A stretch of DNA of 64,000 bases from JAOUGY01 sp963792365 (GTDB taxonomy: Bacteria; Actinomycetota; Acidimicrobiia; Spongiisociales; ZC4RG35): the NCBI GenBank assembly GCA_963792365.1, contig CAWBVW010000001.1, positions 310,001 to 374,000 on the forward strand, in the 5' to 3' direction. The position numbers were made by a program, and so were the translations under genes. How positions within the stretch are numbered: position 1 is the first letter of the stretch; each line of letters begins with the position of its first letter. This document shows, piece by piece, positions 53,876-61,776 of the stretch. The notes below the pieces were generated by a model that ran no database searches, was not told where the DNA came from, and saw nothing but the letters and a program-made list of their open reading frames with translations.

Positions 53876-54238
53876 CCGCGCACCGCCCACACTCCGAGGA
53901 GAGTCCGTACGCCGGCCCGGTCAGGCCGACCTCAGGTTCTCCCACTTGCCATCGCTGAAGCGTCTCGAGGAGGTCGAGGATCGACCGAGCGCCGCACACG
54001 GCGACGACCGAAACACCCGCTCACCTCTCGAGGCCGCGGCACTTCCGTTGGTAGGCATTGCCCCTGGTCCAAGAACGAGCACGCCCGCCAGAGGCGTCTC
54101 AGTGGTCTCTCATCGCATCGCAGTCCATCGCCGGGCGTCCTCGATGGGGATGAGCTCTGCTGACTCGCTGGAGCCCGGCTACCCACCGAGATCCGACAGG
54201 TTCACCCGGCGAGGTACGACAGGCTCGGCGTGATGTCT
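53876..54238. other. Intergenic region, no gene recognised
   Basis: About 360 nt between convergent genes. It has an open frame of ~95 codons on the plus strand from 53946, but the translation is compositionally odd (Arg/Ser/Pro) and has no ribosome-binding site, so I do not call a gene. Confidence 0.4.
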
Positions 54239-55045
54239 TCAGCCCGCGAGCGGGTCGGCTTGGAGTTCCGACTCCGGCAGACTCGCGAACACCTGCGCCG
54301 TGGCTTCGGCGAAGAGGCGGGACTCCGTTTCGACGAACCCAACATGACCGTCGAGGCCGAGGCGTTTCATTGCGATCCGGAGCGGCATGTCCAGACATCG
54401 TGTCGGGGACTCGTCTTCGACAGCGCACATCGCTGCGGCGAGCGCCCGCTCCATCTCGGTGACGGGCTCGTGATGAGCTGCGACGGCCGCCACGATGTCG
54501 GTGGGGAGATTCCACTCGGCGAGCATCTTGGTGCCCATCTCGAGATGATCGGTTTCGTACGCCATTCGTTCACGACGCAACATCTGCTGGTCCTGGTACC
54601 CCCGCATCCACTGCTTCCGACGCCACGCCAGGAAGCCCTCGTCTGTAGTGAGCAGCCCGGCCGTACCGGCAGCGGAGAAAAGCCCCGCCACGAACAACTG
54701 CTCGTTCTCGGCCCGTGAGAAGCCGAGGAGGCGTCCGATCAACTTGGCTGCACGGCCCACGACGAGAGACTCCTCCCACAGCTCGGGCGCACCCCAGGTA
54801 TCGACGAGATCGCGGTTCAACGACGCCATGGCCAGAGCACCCACCGAGCGGCAGCCGACTCGGATGACAGCCTCCATCACCGTTCCCACGGGATACACCG
54901 CGCCGACGTACGCAGAGTTGGCGTACCGCACGACCGCCGCTGCCGTGTCGGGGATCGTGGCCACGCGTGCAGCTACCTCATACAGGTCCGGATCGTTGGC
55001 CATAGCCGCCGTCCAGAGCTCTACTTTTCGCGAGCCGAGGTCCAT
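54239..55045 (-). CDS. HDOD-domain protein A
   Basis: A 268-residue HDOD (HD-related output domain) protein. The HDOD core is seen in VATIPDTAAAVVRYANSAYVGAVYPVGTV, AVIRVGCRSVGALAMASLN and VGRAAKLIGRLLGF. Most HD catalytic residues are absent, as usual for HDOD; AAHHEPVTEMERALAAAM retains a double His. Strongly similar to the next gene upstream, a tandem duplication. A sigma-28-type promoter precedes it, so it likely belongs to the flagellar regulon. HDOD proteins commonly act as c-di-GMP-linked or motility regulators. AAGGAG at 55064-55059. Confidence 0.8.
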   Translation of the reverse strand: MDLGSRKVELWTAAMANDPDLYEVAARVATIPDTAAAVVRYANSAYVGAVYPVGTVMEAVIRVGCRSVGALAMASLNRDLVDTWGAPELWEESLVVGRAAKLIGRLLGFSRAENEQLFVAGLFSAAGTAGLLTTDEGFLAWRRKQWMRGYQDQQMLRRERMAYETDHLEMGTKMLAEWNLPTDIVAAVAAHHEPVTEMERALAAAMCAVEDESPTRCLDMPLRIAMKRLGLDGHVGFVETESRLFAEATAQVFASLPESELQADPLAG

Positions 55046-55071
55046 GATGCTTCAGTATCTCCTTGGAGGAC

Positions 55072-55098
55072 CGGTCGGCCGTTTCGGACGCTGGAAAA
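55072..55098 (-). promoter_or_regulatory. Sigma-28-type promoter of HDOD gene A
   Basis: On the minus strand: TTTT (55098-55095), 15-nt spacer, GCCGACCG (55079-55072). The start codon is 26 nt downstream, with a Shine-Dalgarno sequence in between. Confidence 0.6.
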
Positions 55099-55159
55099 GA
55101 CCTCTGGGGGCCTTGATCGGGCCTGTAGGCCGAATCCGGCGCCCAGGCGTTGATCTATG

Positions 55160-55972
55160 TCAACCGACTCGCTCAGCTACCCGCTTCGACGCAACTGCGG
55201 GTCTTGGTGACTCGCCCTCACCGAACACGGCCTCCACGTACCGAAGCGCCGCGACGCGCACGGAATCCACGTGCTTCGACAGTCCGATCTCGTCCATCGC
55301 TGCGCTGAACGAAGTGTCATGACACCTCGCTGCCGACGCCGAATCAGGGATGGTCATCCCCGCCCACAAGGCGAGATCGAACCGGTTCCGTGGCTCGTGA
55401 TGAGACGCGACCACGTCGATGATCGAAGTGGGCATGTTCCACTCGTCGAGCAGGCGAGACGCGGCGACCACGTGGTCGAGCTCAAATGCCATCCGCTCAC
55501 GACGAAGCATCTGATCCTCGCTGTGCCCCTTCACCCATTGGCTCGCCCTCCACGAGAGGTAGCCGGCGTCCTGGGCCGTCAAGGCAGCGGCGCCGGCACT
55601 CGAGAAGAGACCAGCGACGAACAGTGTCTCCGAATCGCGGCGGGGAAAGCCGTAGAGCCGACCGATCATTCGGGCTGCTCGGCCCACTGCGAGAGCGTCC
55701 GCTGCCAACTCGGGGATATCCCACCGATCGGCCAACTCACGATTCAGCGAAGCAAGCGCTATCGCTCCGACCTGACGACCACCGATCCGCACGACTGCGT
55801 CCAGCACACTCGCAACGGGGTATACCGCACCGACGTAGGAGGAGTTGGCGAAACGGATGACTGCACTCACCGTGTCCGGGATCGTGCCCAGCAGCGCTGC
55901 GATCCCGAACACATCAGGCTCGTCATCCGAGGCCAACCGCCACAGTTCGAGTTTGCGCTGAACGACATCCAT
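55160..55972 (-). CDS. HDOD-domain protein B
   Basis: A 270-residue HDOD protein and paralog of gene A: LLGTIPDTVSAVIRFANSSYVGAVYPVAS, IGGRQVGAIALASLNREL, LFVAGLFSSAG, RRERMAFELDHVVAASRLLDEWNMP and VASHHEPRNRFDLALWAG all align with it. Start ATG 55972 (GTG 55975 is adjacent). GGGGGAG at 55988-55982. It lies just downstream of the sigma gene on the same strand, 58 nt away. Confidence 0.8.
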   Translation of the reverse strand: MDVVQRKLELWRLASDDEPDVFGIAALLGTIPDTVSAVIRFANSSYVGAVYPVASVLDAVVRIGGRQVGAIALASLNRELADRWDIPELAADALAVGRAARMIGRLYGFPRRDSETLFVAGLFSSAGAAALTAQDAGYLSWRASQWVKGHSEDQMLRRERMAFELDHVVAASRLLDEWNMPTSIIDVVASHHEPRNRFDLALWAGMTIPDSASAARCHDTSFSAAMDEIGLSKHVDSVRVAALRYVEAVFGEGESPRPAVASKRVAERVG

Positions 55973-55986
55973 CACGTCACGCTCCC

Positions 55987-56014
55987 CCGTCGACCAGGTC
56001 GACCGGGGCGATAA
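55987..56014 (-). promoter_or_regulatory. Weak sigma-28-type promoter of HDOD gene B
   Basis: On the minus strand: TTAT (56014-56011), 16-nt spacer, GTCGACGG (55994-55987). It deviates in spacer length and in the second -10 base, and the -10 overlaps the Shine-Dalgarno stretch, so it is less certain than the others. Confidence 0.4.
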
Positions 56015-56029
56015 GCGCTTTGCGGCAGC

Positions 56030-56902
56030 TCAGCCTGCTTCGTACAGACGGGTGTTGCCGGTGGTGGCGGACTCGAGCAGCGACTCCGCGTCGAGTCGGG
56101 TGCGCCAGTTCGATTGATCGGCCATGCGAGCCACGTACGCAGCTCGTGCGCGCTTACCGGGCGCTGAATCCGGGGAAGGCTCGACGCCCTCGTACTGAGT
56201 CGAGAAGAACGAGCGCATGGCCATCAGCGCCTCCGACCGGATCTGACTGACCCGGGCCTCTGTGAGACCGAGATCGTCGGCGATGTCCTGAAGGAGCTCG
56301 CCTTCGAGGTAGTACCGGGAGATCACCTCGGCTTGTACGGTCGGAAGATGGCGAACGGCGTCCACGAGCGAACCCCGCAGCTCACGCTGCTCCAGCGCCA
56401 CCTCGGGGAGCGTCTCCACCCGCTCTTCTTCGACGCGGTCGGCAAGCGAGGTTTCGTCAGTCTCACTCGGCTGGTCGAGGTGGAGCAGTGTGCTGGTGGC
56501 GGCGTGGGCCTGCCGGCTGTTGAGCTCGTCGACGGAGATGCCCAGGAAGGCGGCGATCTCGTTGGTGGTGGGAGGCCGTCCATGCTGCTCTTCGAGGCCG
56601 GTCTGGGTCTCCTGGATCTCGCGGAGCCGGCGGCGGACTGATCGGCTCGCCCAGTCCCGGGTCCGGGTTGAGTCGATGATCGCGCCGCGAATGCGGATCG
56701 CGGCGTAGCGGGCGAACGGAATCCCGGATTCGGGATCGTACCGCCGGCTGGCTTCCACGAGGCCGAGTGCGCCTGCGTTCCAGAGTTCAGAACGGTCTAC
56801 GTGACGCGGATACCGCGCCGACACCTCGCTGACGATGTGGCCTACGAGGTCAAGGGTTTCTGAGACGAGCTCGTTCTGCTCCTCTGCCGTCAACGCTGCC
56901 AT
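56030..56902 (-). CDS. fliA: Flagellar RNA polymerase sigma factor (FliA/WhiG family)
   Basis: A 290-residue sigma-70-family factor of the sigma-28 type. Region 2: SELWNAGALGLVEASRRYDPESGIPFARYAAIRIRGAIIDSTRTRDWASRSVRR (about residues 38-95), region 3, and region 4 with the helix-turn-helix VISRYYLEGELLQDIADDLGLTEARVSQIRSEAL. Longer C-terminal tail (~45 residues) than usual. Start ATG 56902 preceded by GGGGGT; a GTG at 56917 is possible. It is the obvious reader of the TTAN-N15-GCCGAC elements across this window. No flgM-like anti-sigma gene was found. Confidence 0.93.
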   Translation of the reverse strand: MAALTAEEQNELVSETLDLVGHIVSEVSARYPRHVDRSELWNAGALGLVEASRRYDPESGIPFARYAAIRIRGAIIDSTRTRDWASRSVRRRLREIQETQTGLEEQHGRPPTTNEIAAFLGISVDELNSRQAHAATSTLLHLDQPSETDETSLADRVEEERVETLPEVALEQRELRGSLVDAVRHLPTVQAEVISRYYLEGELLQDIADDLGLTEARVSQIRSEALMAMRSFFSTQYEGVEPSPDSAPGKRARAAYVARMADQSNWRTRLDAESLLESATTGNTRLYEAG

Positions 56903-57006
56903 GATGTGGACCCCCAAATGCGTGCCGAGTGCCTTACGTTTCAGGGATCGGACAATCGGGGGCTAATCCTTGAGGGTCATATTTCCATAGTCACTCGCCC
57001 GAACCA

Positions 57007-57033
57007 CGAAACCTCGGCGCGATCGGCCGACAG
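57007..57033 (+). promoter_or_regulatory. Sigma-28-type promoter of FlgN-like gene 1
   Basis: CGAA (57007-57010; GAAA with a 14-nt spacer), then GCCGACAG (57026-57033), ending 8 nt before the ATG at 57042. The -10 is perfect; the -35 is weak. Leaderless arrangement. Confidence 0.6.
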
Positions 57034-57041
57034 GTCCCTCG

Positions 57042-57491
57042 ATGACAACGGCACTGGCCTCTCCCACGTACTACGACCTGATCGGTCTCCTCGCCAACGA
57101 ACGCCGACTCCTCGAGCGGCTTCTGTTCCGTCACGCCGAGATCTCGATGCTGATCGCCGCAGGCGAGCATCGATTCGTCGGCCGAGCCGTCGACGAGGCC
57201 CTCGAGGTCGAGGCCGAGCTCGCCGCATGTGATCTCACCAGGGCAATGATGCTCGTGGGGCTCACGCCTCGCGGTGACGACATGTCGATGGCCGAGCTCA
57301 TCTCCGAGGCACCCGCCGAGTTCCAGGCGCCCCTCGGCGATCTGACCCGCGACATGAAGCGAATCATGGCCCAGGTGGACAAATATCGTCGCGAGGCGGC
57401 AGCTTGGGCCGGCGAACGAGCCGAGCAGGTTCGCCAGGCCATCCAACGTTTTGGCGCCGATACCTACTTGGACGGTCGATTGGGGTCCTGA
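57042..57491 (+). CDS. FlgN-like export chaperone 1
   Basis: A 149-residue helical protein. LIGLLANERRLLERLLFRHAEISMLIAAGEHRFVGRAVDEALEVEAEL parallels the FlgN-type start of the protein at 60.5-61.0 kb (TLHAERQLLEHLLFKLIEARLVLAADEARF). FlgN chaperones carry FlgK and FlgL. Its end overlaps the end of csrA (opposite strand) by 28 nt. The short leader after the sigma-28 box supports the start. Confidence 0.75.
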   Translation: MTTALASPTYYDLIGLLANERRLLERLLFRHAEISMLIAAGEHRFVGRAVDEALEVEAELAACDLTRAMMLVGLTPRGDDMSMAELISEAPAEFQAPLGDLTRDMKRIMAQVDKYRREAAAWAGERAEQVRQAIQRFGADTYLDGRLGS

Positions 57492-57724
57492 AGCTTGAGT
57501 CCGGTCGCCTTCGTGGACAGCAAGCTCGACTTGAGGTCGGTGGAAGCGGCGGCCGCACGGTTCTCAGCAAGCACCTGCTCGTAGATCTCCGCACGATGGA
57601 CCGCGAGACTGCGCGGGGCATCGACACCCACTCGTATCTGACCGCCTCGAACCTCGAGAATGGTGATCACCACATCGTTTCCGATGACGATGGACTCGCC
57701 GGCTCTTCTGCTCAGCACCAGCAT
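57464..57724 (-). CDS. csrA: Translational regulator CsrA
   Basis: An 86-residue RNA-binding protein. The first 58 residues are typical: MLVLSRRAGESIVIGNDVVI, TILEVRGGQIRVGVDAPRSL and AVHRAEIYEQV, with the L4 and R-rich RNA-contact residues (VHR) in place. The ~28-residue C-terminal tail (AAASTDLKSSLLSTKATGLKLQ) is longer than in E. coli, similar to other FliW-partnered CsrAs. It overlaps fliW by one base (TGATG) and is last in flgN-flgK-flgL-fliW-csrA. Targets are probably the flagellin leaders described above. CsrA is uncommon in actinobacteria. Confidence 0.93.
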   Translation of the reverse strand: MLVLSRRAGESIVIGNDVVITILEVRGGQIRVGVDAPRSLAVHRAEIYEQVLAENRAAAASTDLKSSLLSTKATGLKLQDPNRPSK

Positions 57725-58116
57725 CAGCCGGCACTCACAGGCAGCAGCGCCCGGATCGGGTAGTCCTGGTCGGTCAGTACGACCTGACGTCCCATCCGGG
57801 TCTTCACGTTGACGATGAACGGTCCCAACAGATTCATGTGTGCACTCTTGCGGTCGGCGTCCAGCGTAACGGCGCAGAACACGACCGCATCCTGTTCCTG
57901 TTCGATACCCAGCCCTGCCTGGTCGACGTCGGTGAGCTCGGGGGCATAGTCGGGAAAGAACAGCCACGGCACGCCAACGACGATCGCCAAGTCGGGATCA
58001 TCGACGTTCTGGAGCAGCTGGAAAGCTCCGTCATCGACGAGTTCGACGAGTTGGAAGCGATGGGCATCCGGGAACCCGGGAATCCCATCGTCGAACTCCA
58101 GATACTGCTCATCCAT
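57724..58116 (-). CDS. fliW: Flagellar assembly factor FliW
   Basis: A 130-residue antagonist of CsrA and binder of flagellin. Family features: LEFDDGIPGFPDAHRFQLVE at the N-terminus, LQNVDDPDLAIVVGVPWLFFPDY and a C-terminal LLGPFIVNVKTRMGRQVVLTDQDYPIRALLP. Cotranscribed with csrA (TGATG overlap), the same pair order as in Bacillus. In the known circuit FliW released from flagellin secretion sequesters CsrA. Confidence 0.93.
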   Translation of the reverse strand: MDEQYLEFDDGIPGFPDAHRFQLVELVDDGAFQLLQNVDDPDLAIVVGVPWLFFPDYAPELTDVDQAGLGIEQEQDAVVFCAVTLDADRKSAHMNLLGPFIVNVKTRMGRQVVLTDQDYPIRALLPVSAG

Positions 58117-58224
58117 CGTCGGCTACTTCCTCGATCGGCACGTGCAGGGAATGAGGGTAGTGGCCCGGGCCCTCGGTAGCCGGTAGGGACGGTGTTTCGC
58201 TCAGTCGGACGGGTCGAAGTGGGC

Positions 58225-59118
58225 TCAGCTGAGGAACGACGCCAGCGAGGGCTGTAGGGACTTGGCAAGGGCGCTCTGTGCCGCCTGATAGGCCGTCTCC
58301 TGAATCTGAAGCTCCATGATGGCCCTGGCCATGTCTGTGTCCTCGGTCTCGGACAGCGCGGTTCTCAAGCTGACCTCGTCCGCCTGTGCACGGAACGCCG
58401 CCTTCTCGATTCGATTGGCCGCTGCGCCAACCGTGGCACGGGCGGTGAGCATACGGTTCATCGACCGATCGACCTGATCGATGGCCGCTCCGATGCCCGC
58501 TCGGTCCTGGCTCCTGAACGCAGTCTCCAGGTTGTCGAGCAACGTGAAGACGTCCTCACCGGCACTGAAGCCGAACACCACGTCACCAGTCACGTTCACC
58601 TTGACCACGTCGTTCTCCGACACCCGACGTGTCACCTCACCAGTGTCGCCCTGGTAGGTCCAGGCGCCGGCGACCTTGGCGACGGCATCGCCGGGACGGA
58701 AGCCCGAGAACAGGGGGCGGCCGTTGATCTTGGCGTTGGCGAGGGACTGCACCGACTCTCGGATTTCGGCGATCTCGACGGCCATTGCTTCCATCTCGAC
58801 TGATCCAGCGGTGCCGTTACCTCCGAGGACTGCAAGCTCACGCACGCGCTGGAGCTGTTCGACCATGGTCCCCATGCGGGAGTCCGCCAGTTCGGTCCAG
58901 AGCATCCCGTCATCGGCGTTGCGCTGCGCCTGGGCGTTCGCCGCGAGCGCTGCGCGCATGCCGAGCGCCGTGTTCATACCTGCTACATCGTCACTGGCGA
59001 CGTGGATGCGACGCCCGGTGGCAAGATCGCGCTGCGATCGTTCGAACTCCCCGATGCGAGTGTTCATTCGCTGGACAGCGAGGTCGACCATCATTCGGTT
59101 GGTGATCCTCATGTTCAT
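58225..59118 (-). CDS. flgL: Flagellar hook-filament junction protein FlgL (HAP3)
   Basis: A 297-residue junction protein related to flagellin. N-terminus MNMRITNRMMVDLAVQRMNTRIGEFERSQRDLATGRRIHVASDDVAGM with DDGMLWTELAD; C-terminus SETEDTDMARAIMELQIQETAYQAAQSALAKSLQPSL. GGGAGGTAATGGGAG precedes the ATG at 59118. Starts 7 nt after flgK. Confidence 0.93.
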   Translation of the reverse strand: MNMRITNRMMVDLAVQRMNTRIGEFERSQRDLATGRRIHVASDDVAGMNTALGMRAALAANAQAQRNADDGMLWTELADSRMGTMVEQLQRVRELAVLGGNGTAGSVEMEAMAVEIAEIRESVQSLANAKINGRPLFSGFRPGDAVAKVAGAWTYQGDTGEVTRRVSENDVVKVNVTGDVVFGFSAGEDVFTLLDNLETAFRSQDRAGIGAAIDQVDRSMNRMLTARATVGAAANRIEKAAFRAQADEVSLRTALSETEDTDMARAIMELQIQETAYQAAQSALAKSLQPSLASFLS

Positions 59119-59124
59119 CTCCCA

Positions 59125-60495
59125 TTACCTCCCAACGATGCCCATTCGATTGATCACAGTGTCGAGCGCCTGGTCGACGGTCGTGATGACCCTCGCCGCC
59201 GCCTCGTACATCCGCTGGAACTCGATGAGACTCACCATTTCTTCATCAACTGACACGGCATGACTCGAGGACCTGGCGAGGTCGGCAGCCGACGAGAGAC
59301 CGGCCTGCGTCTCCGACGACATGCGGGCGGTCGCCGATTCCTGTCCCAGGGCCGTCACAAACGTTCGATATGAATCCAGCAACGACTGCGTGCCACCGGA
59401 TGCCGAAAGCGTCGATCGAAGATCGGACAGGCGTTGGGCGTTGGAGCCGTCGAAGGTGGGATACGGGGGTCCGGCCGACGATGCCGTCGCCACGTCGGCG
59501 GGCGCAGTGATGACCACCCTGAAGGTGGTGGCGGGCGAACCGGCGTCGAACGTCACGAGCGGACCACCTGGAGCGCCGGCAGCCGTGAACCCGGCGGCGT
59601 GCGTGGTGTTCAAGGCATCGGTGAGATCTCTCACGAAGTCGTCGAGCCGCGTGATCATGGCCGGGACGTCCTCCGTGACCGAGAGCTGCAATCCGCGCAA
59701 CTCACCGCCGGGGACCAGTGCAACGCCACTGGCATGAAGCACCTGCCCCGTGCCCTCATCGTAGGAGAGCGGACGGGAGGTGGACCCGTTCACGAGCGAG
59801 ATACCGCCGATCATCACCCTGGCGTTGCCATTGTCTTCGATAGCCACGCTGACACCTGCGAGCTCCGACAGACGGTCGAGCAGAATGTCACGTTGATCCA
59901 TCAGATCGTTCGGCGAGCCGGGGGCGGTGGACGCGTCGAGGATCGCAACGTTCAGCTTCGCCACCTGATCCAAGGCGTTGTTGATCTCTTGGATGGTCGA
60001 ACGAATCGAGACCACGCCGTCCTGTCGAAGGGAGTTCAGTCCAGTACCCACAGCGGCTACTCGCCCGGTGAGCGCACCCAGTTGTTCGATGACGGCGACG
60101 CGGGAGGCTTCATCGGACGGGTTCAGGGCCAGATCCTCGAAGGCGTCGAACACCGATCCGAGTTCTGCTGTGACGCCCATCTCAGGCTCGGCCAAGATCT
60201 GTTCGGCCCGGTCGAAGAACGACGCACGCGCTTCGATGTTGTTCCTCGCTGAGACACTCGACCGATACCGGGCGTCGAGAAAGGTGTCGCGCACCCGGTT
60301 GATGTCAGTCACCTTCACTCCCAACCCGACCTGACCGTTGGGGGTCATACGGGGATACCGCGACGCCATGTCGACCCGCTGGCGCGTGTATCCGGCGGTG
60401 TTGGCGTTCGACACATTGTGGCTGGCGGTGTCCATCGCGAGCTGGGCCGCTCGCAGTCCGCTGAGCGCAACATGCAGCGCCGAAAAATCCGCCAT
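59125..60495 (-). CDS. flgK: Flagellar hook-filament junction protein FlgK (HAP1)
   Basis: A 456-residue junction protein. N-terminal motif LHVALSGLRAAQLAMDTASHNVSNANTAGYTRQ, middle TFLDARYRSSVSARNNIEARASFFDRAEQILAEPE, and C-terminal SVDEEMVSLIEFQRMYEAAARVITTVDQALDTVINRMG, all standard. Last base of the flgN stop overlaps its ATG (TGATG). Confidence 0.94.
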   Translation of the reverse strand: MADFSALHVALSGLRAAQLAMDTASHNVSNANTAGYTRQRVDMASRYPRMTPNGQVGLGVKVTDINRVRDTFLDARYRSSVSARNNIEARASFFDRAEQILAEPEMGVTAELGSVFDAFEDLALNPSDEASRVAVIEQLGALTGRVAAVGTGLNSLRQDGVVSIRSTIQEINNALDQVAKLNVAILDASTAPGSPNDLMDQRDILLDRLSELAGVSVAIEDNGNARVMIGGISLVNGSTSRPLSYDEGTGQVLHASGVALVPGGELRGLQLSVTEDVPAMITRLDDFVRDLTDALNTTHAAGFTAAGAPGGPLVTFDAGSPATTFRVVITAPADVATASSAGPPYPTFDGSNAQRLSDLRSTLSASGGTQSLLDSYRTFVTALGQESATARMSSETQAGLSSAADLARSSSHAVSVDEEMVSLIEFQRMYEAAARVITTVDQALDTVINRMGIVGR

Positions 60496-61007
60496 CAGAG
60501 CACCTCATCGATGTGGGTGGGAAGAACGGCAGTCTGGCGACCACGAGTTCCGCTTGGTGTGTACGTACCGGCGTCCTGACTCCCCAGCAACGTTCCGAGC
60601 GTGTCTGAGAGGCTCTGCACTGCGAGCCCGGCAAGACGTCGATTGTCGAGCGAGGCCTGTTCGATCTCGGTGGTGAGCCGTCGGAAGTGATCCTGATGCT
60701 CCTGGAACATGGTTCGAAAGGGCTCGGGTGACCAACCGACGAGGAACTTCATGGTGATCCGGTCTTCTGGCTCGCCGATGGCATCCGCCAGTCGTTGCAC
60801 CGCAACCCGGCGATGACCCTCTCCGAACCGGACGCGGTCCACGATCGCTTCCACCTCGCGCATCGCCTGCGGAAGGAAACGCGCCTCGTCAGCCGCAAGT
60901 ACGAGGCGCGCCTCGATGAGCTTGAAGAGGAGGTGCTCGAGCAGCTGACGCTCGGCGTGAAGCGTCTCAGCGAGCTCGGCCAGCTGTTTGCGGTAGGCGA
61001 TGCTCAT
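60495..61007 (-). CDS. flgN: FlgN-like chaperone 2 (first gene of the flgKL operon)
   Basis: A 170-residue helical protein, LAELAETLHAERQLLEHLLFKLIEARLVLAADEARFL, of the FlgN family; FlgN escorts FlgK and FlgL, its downstream neighbours. I chose the ATG at 61007 since the earlier ATG at 61016 would lie within 1 nt of the promoter -10 box, before any transcription start. Sole gene of this type cotranscribed with flgK. Confidence 0.83.
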   Translation of the reverse strand: MSIAYRKQLAELAETLHAERQLLEHLLFKLIEARLVLAADEARFLPQAMREVEAIVDRVRFGEGHRRVAVQRLADAIGEPEDRITMKFLVGWSPEPFRTMFQEHQDHFRRLTTEIEQASLDNRRLAGLAVQSLSDTLGTLLGSQDAGTYTPSGTRGRQTAVLPTHIDEVL

Positions 61008-61017
61008 CGTCAGCATC

Positions 61018-61044
61018 CTGTCGGCTCTCGATTTGGTGAATAAA
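61018..61044 (-). promoter_or_regulatory. Sigma-28-type promoter of the flgN-flgK-flgL-fliW-csrA operon
   Basis: On the minus strand: TTTA (61044-61041), 15-nt spacer, GCCGACAG (61025-61018), 10 nt before the chosen ATG. Thus fliW and csrA would be transcribed with the junction proteins. Confidence 0.7.
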
Positions 61045-61118
61045 GGCTTCCGGACGGTTTCTGTGAGCCTCGAGGATGGTCACTTCCCCTCGCCGACTGC
61101 ACAGCTATCGTCGGGGGG

Positions 61119-61688
61119 GTGACACGCGTTCTTCCCGATGACCCGGCGGAGCTCAAGAACCTCTTGGATGCGGCTCTCGACGAGCTCGAACGACTGAAAC
61201 TCACCTTGGAGGTTGTCGGCACCACCGATCTCGACGCAGGGATCCTCAATCGGACCGGTGTCCTGGAGTCACTGGAACGCGGTCGCAGATGGATGGCCCG
61301 CCGCGGTGACATATACGGGCTGGTGGTCGTGCGGTTCCCGCTGCTCCGGCGGCTGGACCCCACCGACTCCGGCGACCTCGATCTGATCCAGCATCTCGCT
61401 GCGACGATCGGGGCGGGCGTCCGCGAGGTCGACGAAGTGGGACGCATCGACGACCTCACCTATGCGGCGACCCTGCAAGACCTCAAGCCGGGAACTATTC
61501 GGGTCGTGGTCGATCGCGTTCAGACGCTTCTCTCCAAGACGCTCATGTCGATGCCCGATCTCGGTCACTTCAAGCTGGGTGCAGTCGAAGTGCTCAATGC
61601 CGGTCACACATCGGGCACGGTCCTCGAGGCAGCGATTCGGATATCCGACCAGGCATCCATCGACAACCACCGAGTCGGTCAGCTGTAG
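61119..61688 (+). CDS. Degenerate GGDEF-domain protein
   Basis: A 189-residue protein with GTG start. After a coiled-coil start (LKNLLDAALDELERLKLTLE), TDLDAGILNRTGVLESLERGRRWMARRGDIYGLVVVRF corresponds to the beginning of a GGDEF domain, and IGAGVREVDEVGRIDDLTYAATL to its active loop, in which GGDEF is replaced by IDDLTY. Cyclase activity is therefore unlikely; binding of c-di-GMP or regulation is possible. Lies before flbD. Confidence 0.65.
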   Translation: MTRVLPDDPAELKNLLDAALDELERLKLTLEVVGTTDLDAGILNRTGVLESLERGRRWMARRGDIYGLVVVRFPLLRRLDPTDSGDLDLIQHLAATIGAGVREVDEVGRIDDLTYAATLQDLKPGTIRVVVDRVQTLLSKTLMSMPDLGHFKLGAVEVLNAGHTSGTVLEAAIRISDQASIDNHRVGQL

Positions 61689-61740
61689 GTCTCGGACCGG
61701 TCGGCGCCCTTGGTCGGTGCCGGCACGAAGATGCAGCCAC

Positions 61741-61767
61741 TTGAGGATCGGCGGCCGCGGCCGACAG
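61741..61767 (+). promoter_or_regulatory. Sigma-28-type promoter of flbD
   Basis: TTGA (61741-61744), 15-nt spacer, GCCGACAG (61760-61767), 9 nt before the flbD ATG at 61777; leaderless arrangement. Confidence 0.65.
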
Positions 61768-61776
61768 GATGCCTCG

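Noticed and set aside
53946..54233. A 95-codon frame between the flhBA operon and HDOD gene A
   Set aside because: Arg/Ser/Pro-rich composition, no ribosome-binding site and no recognisable family.
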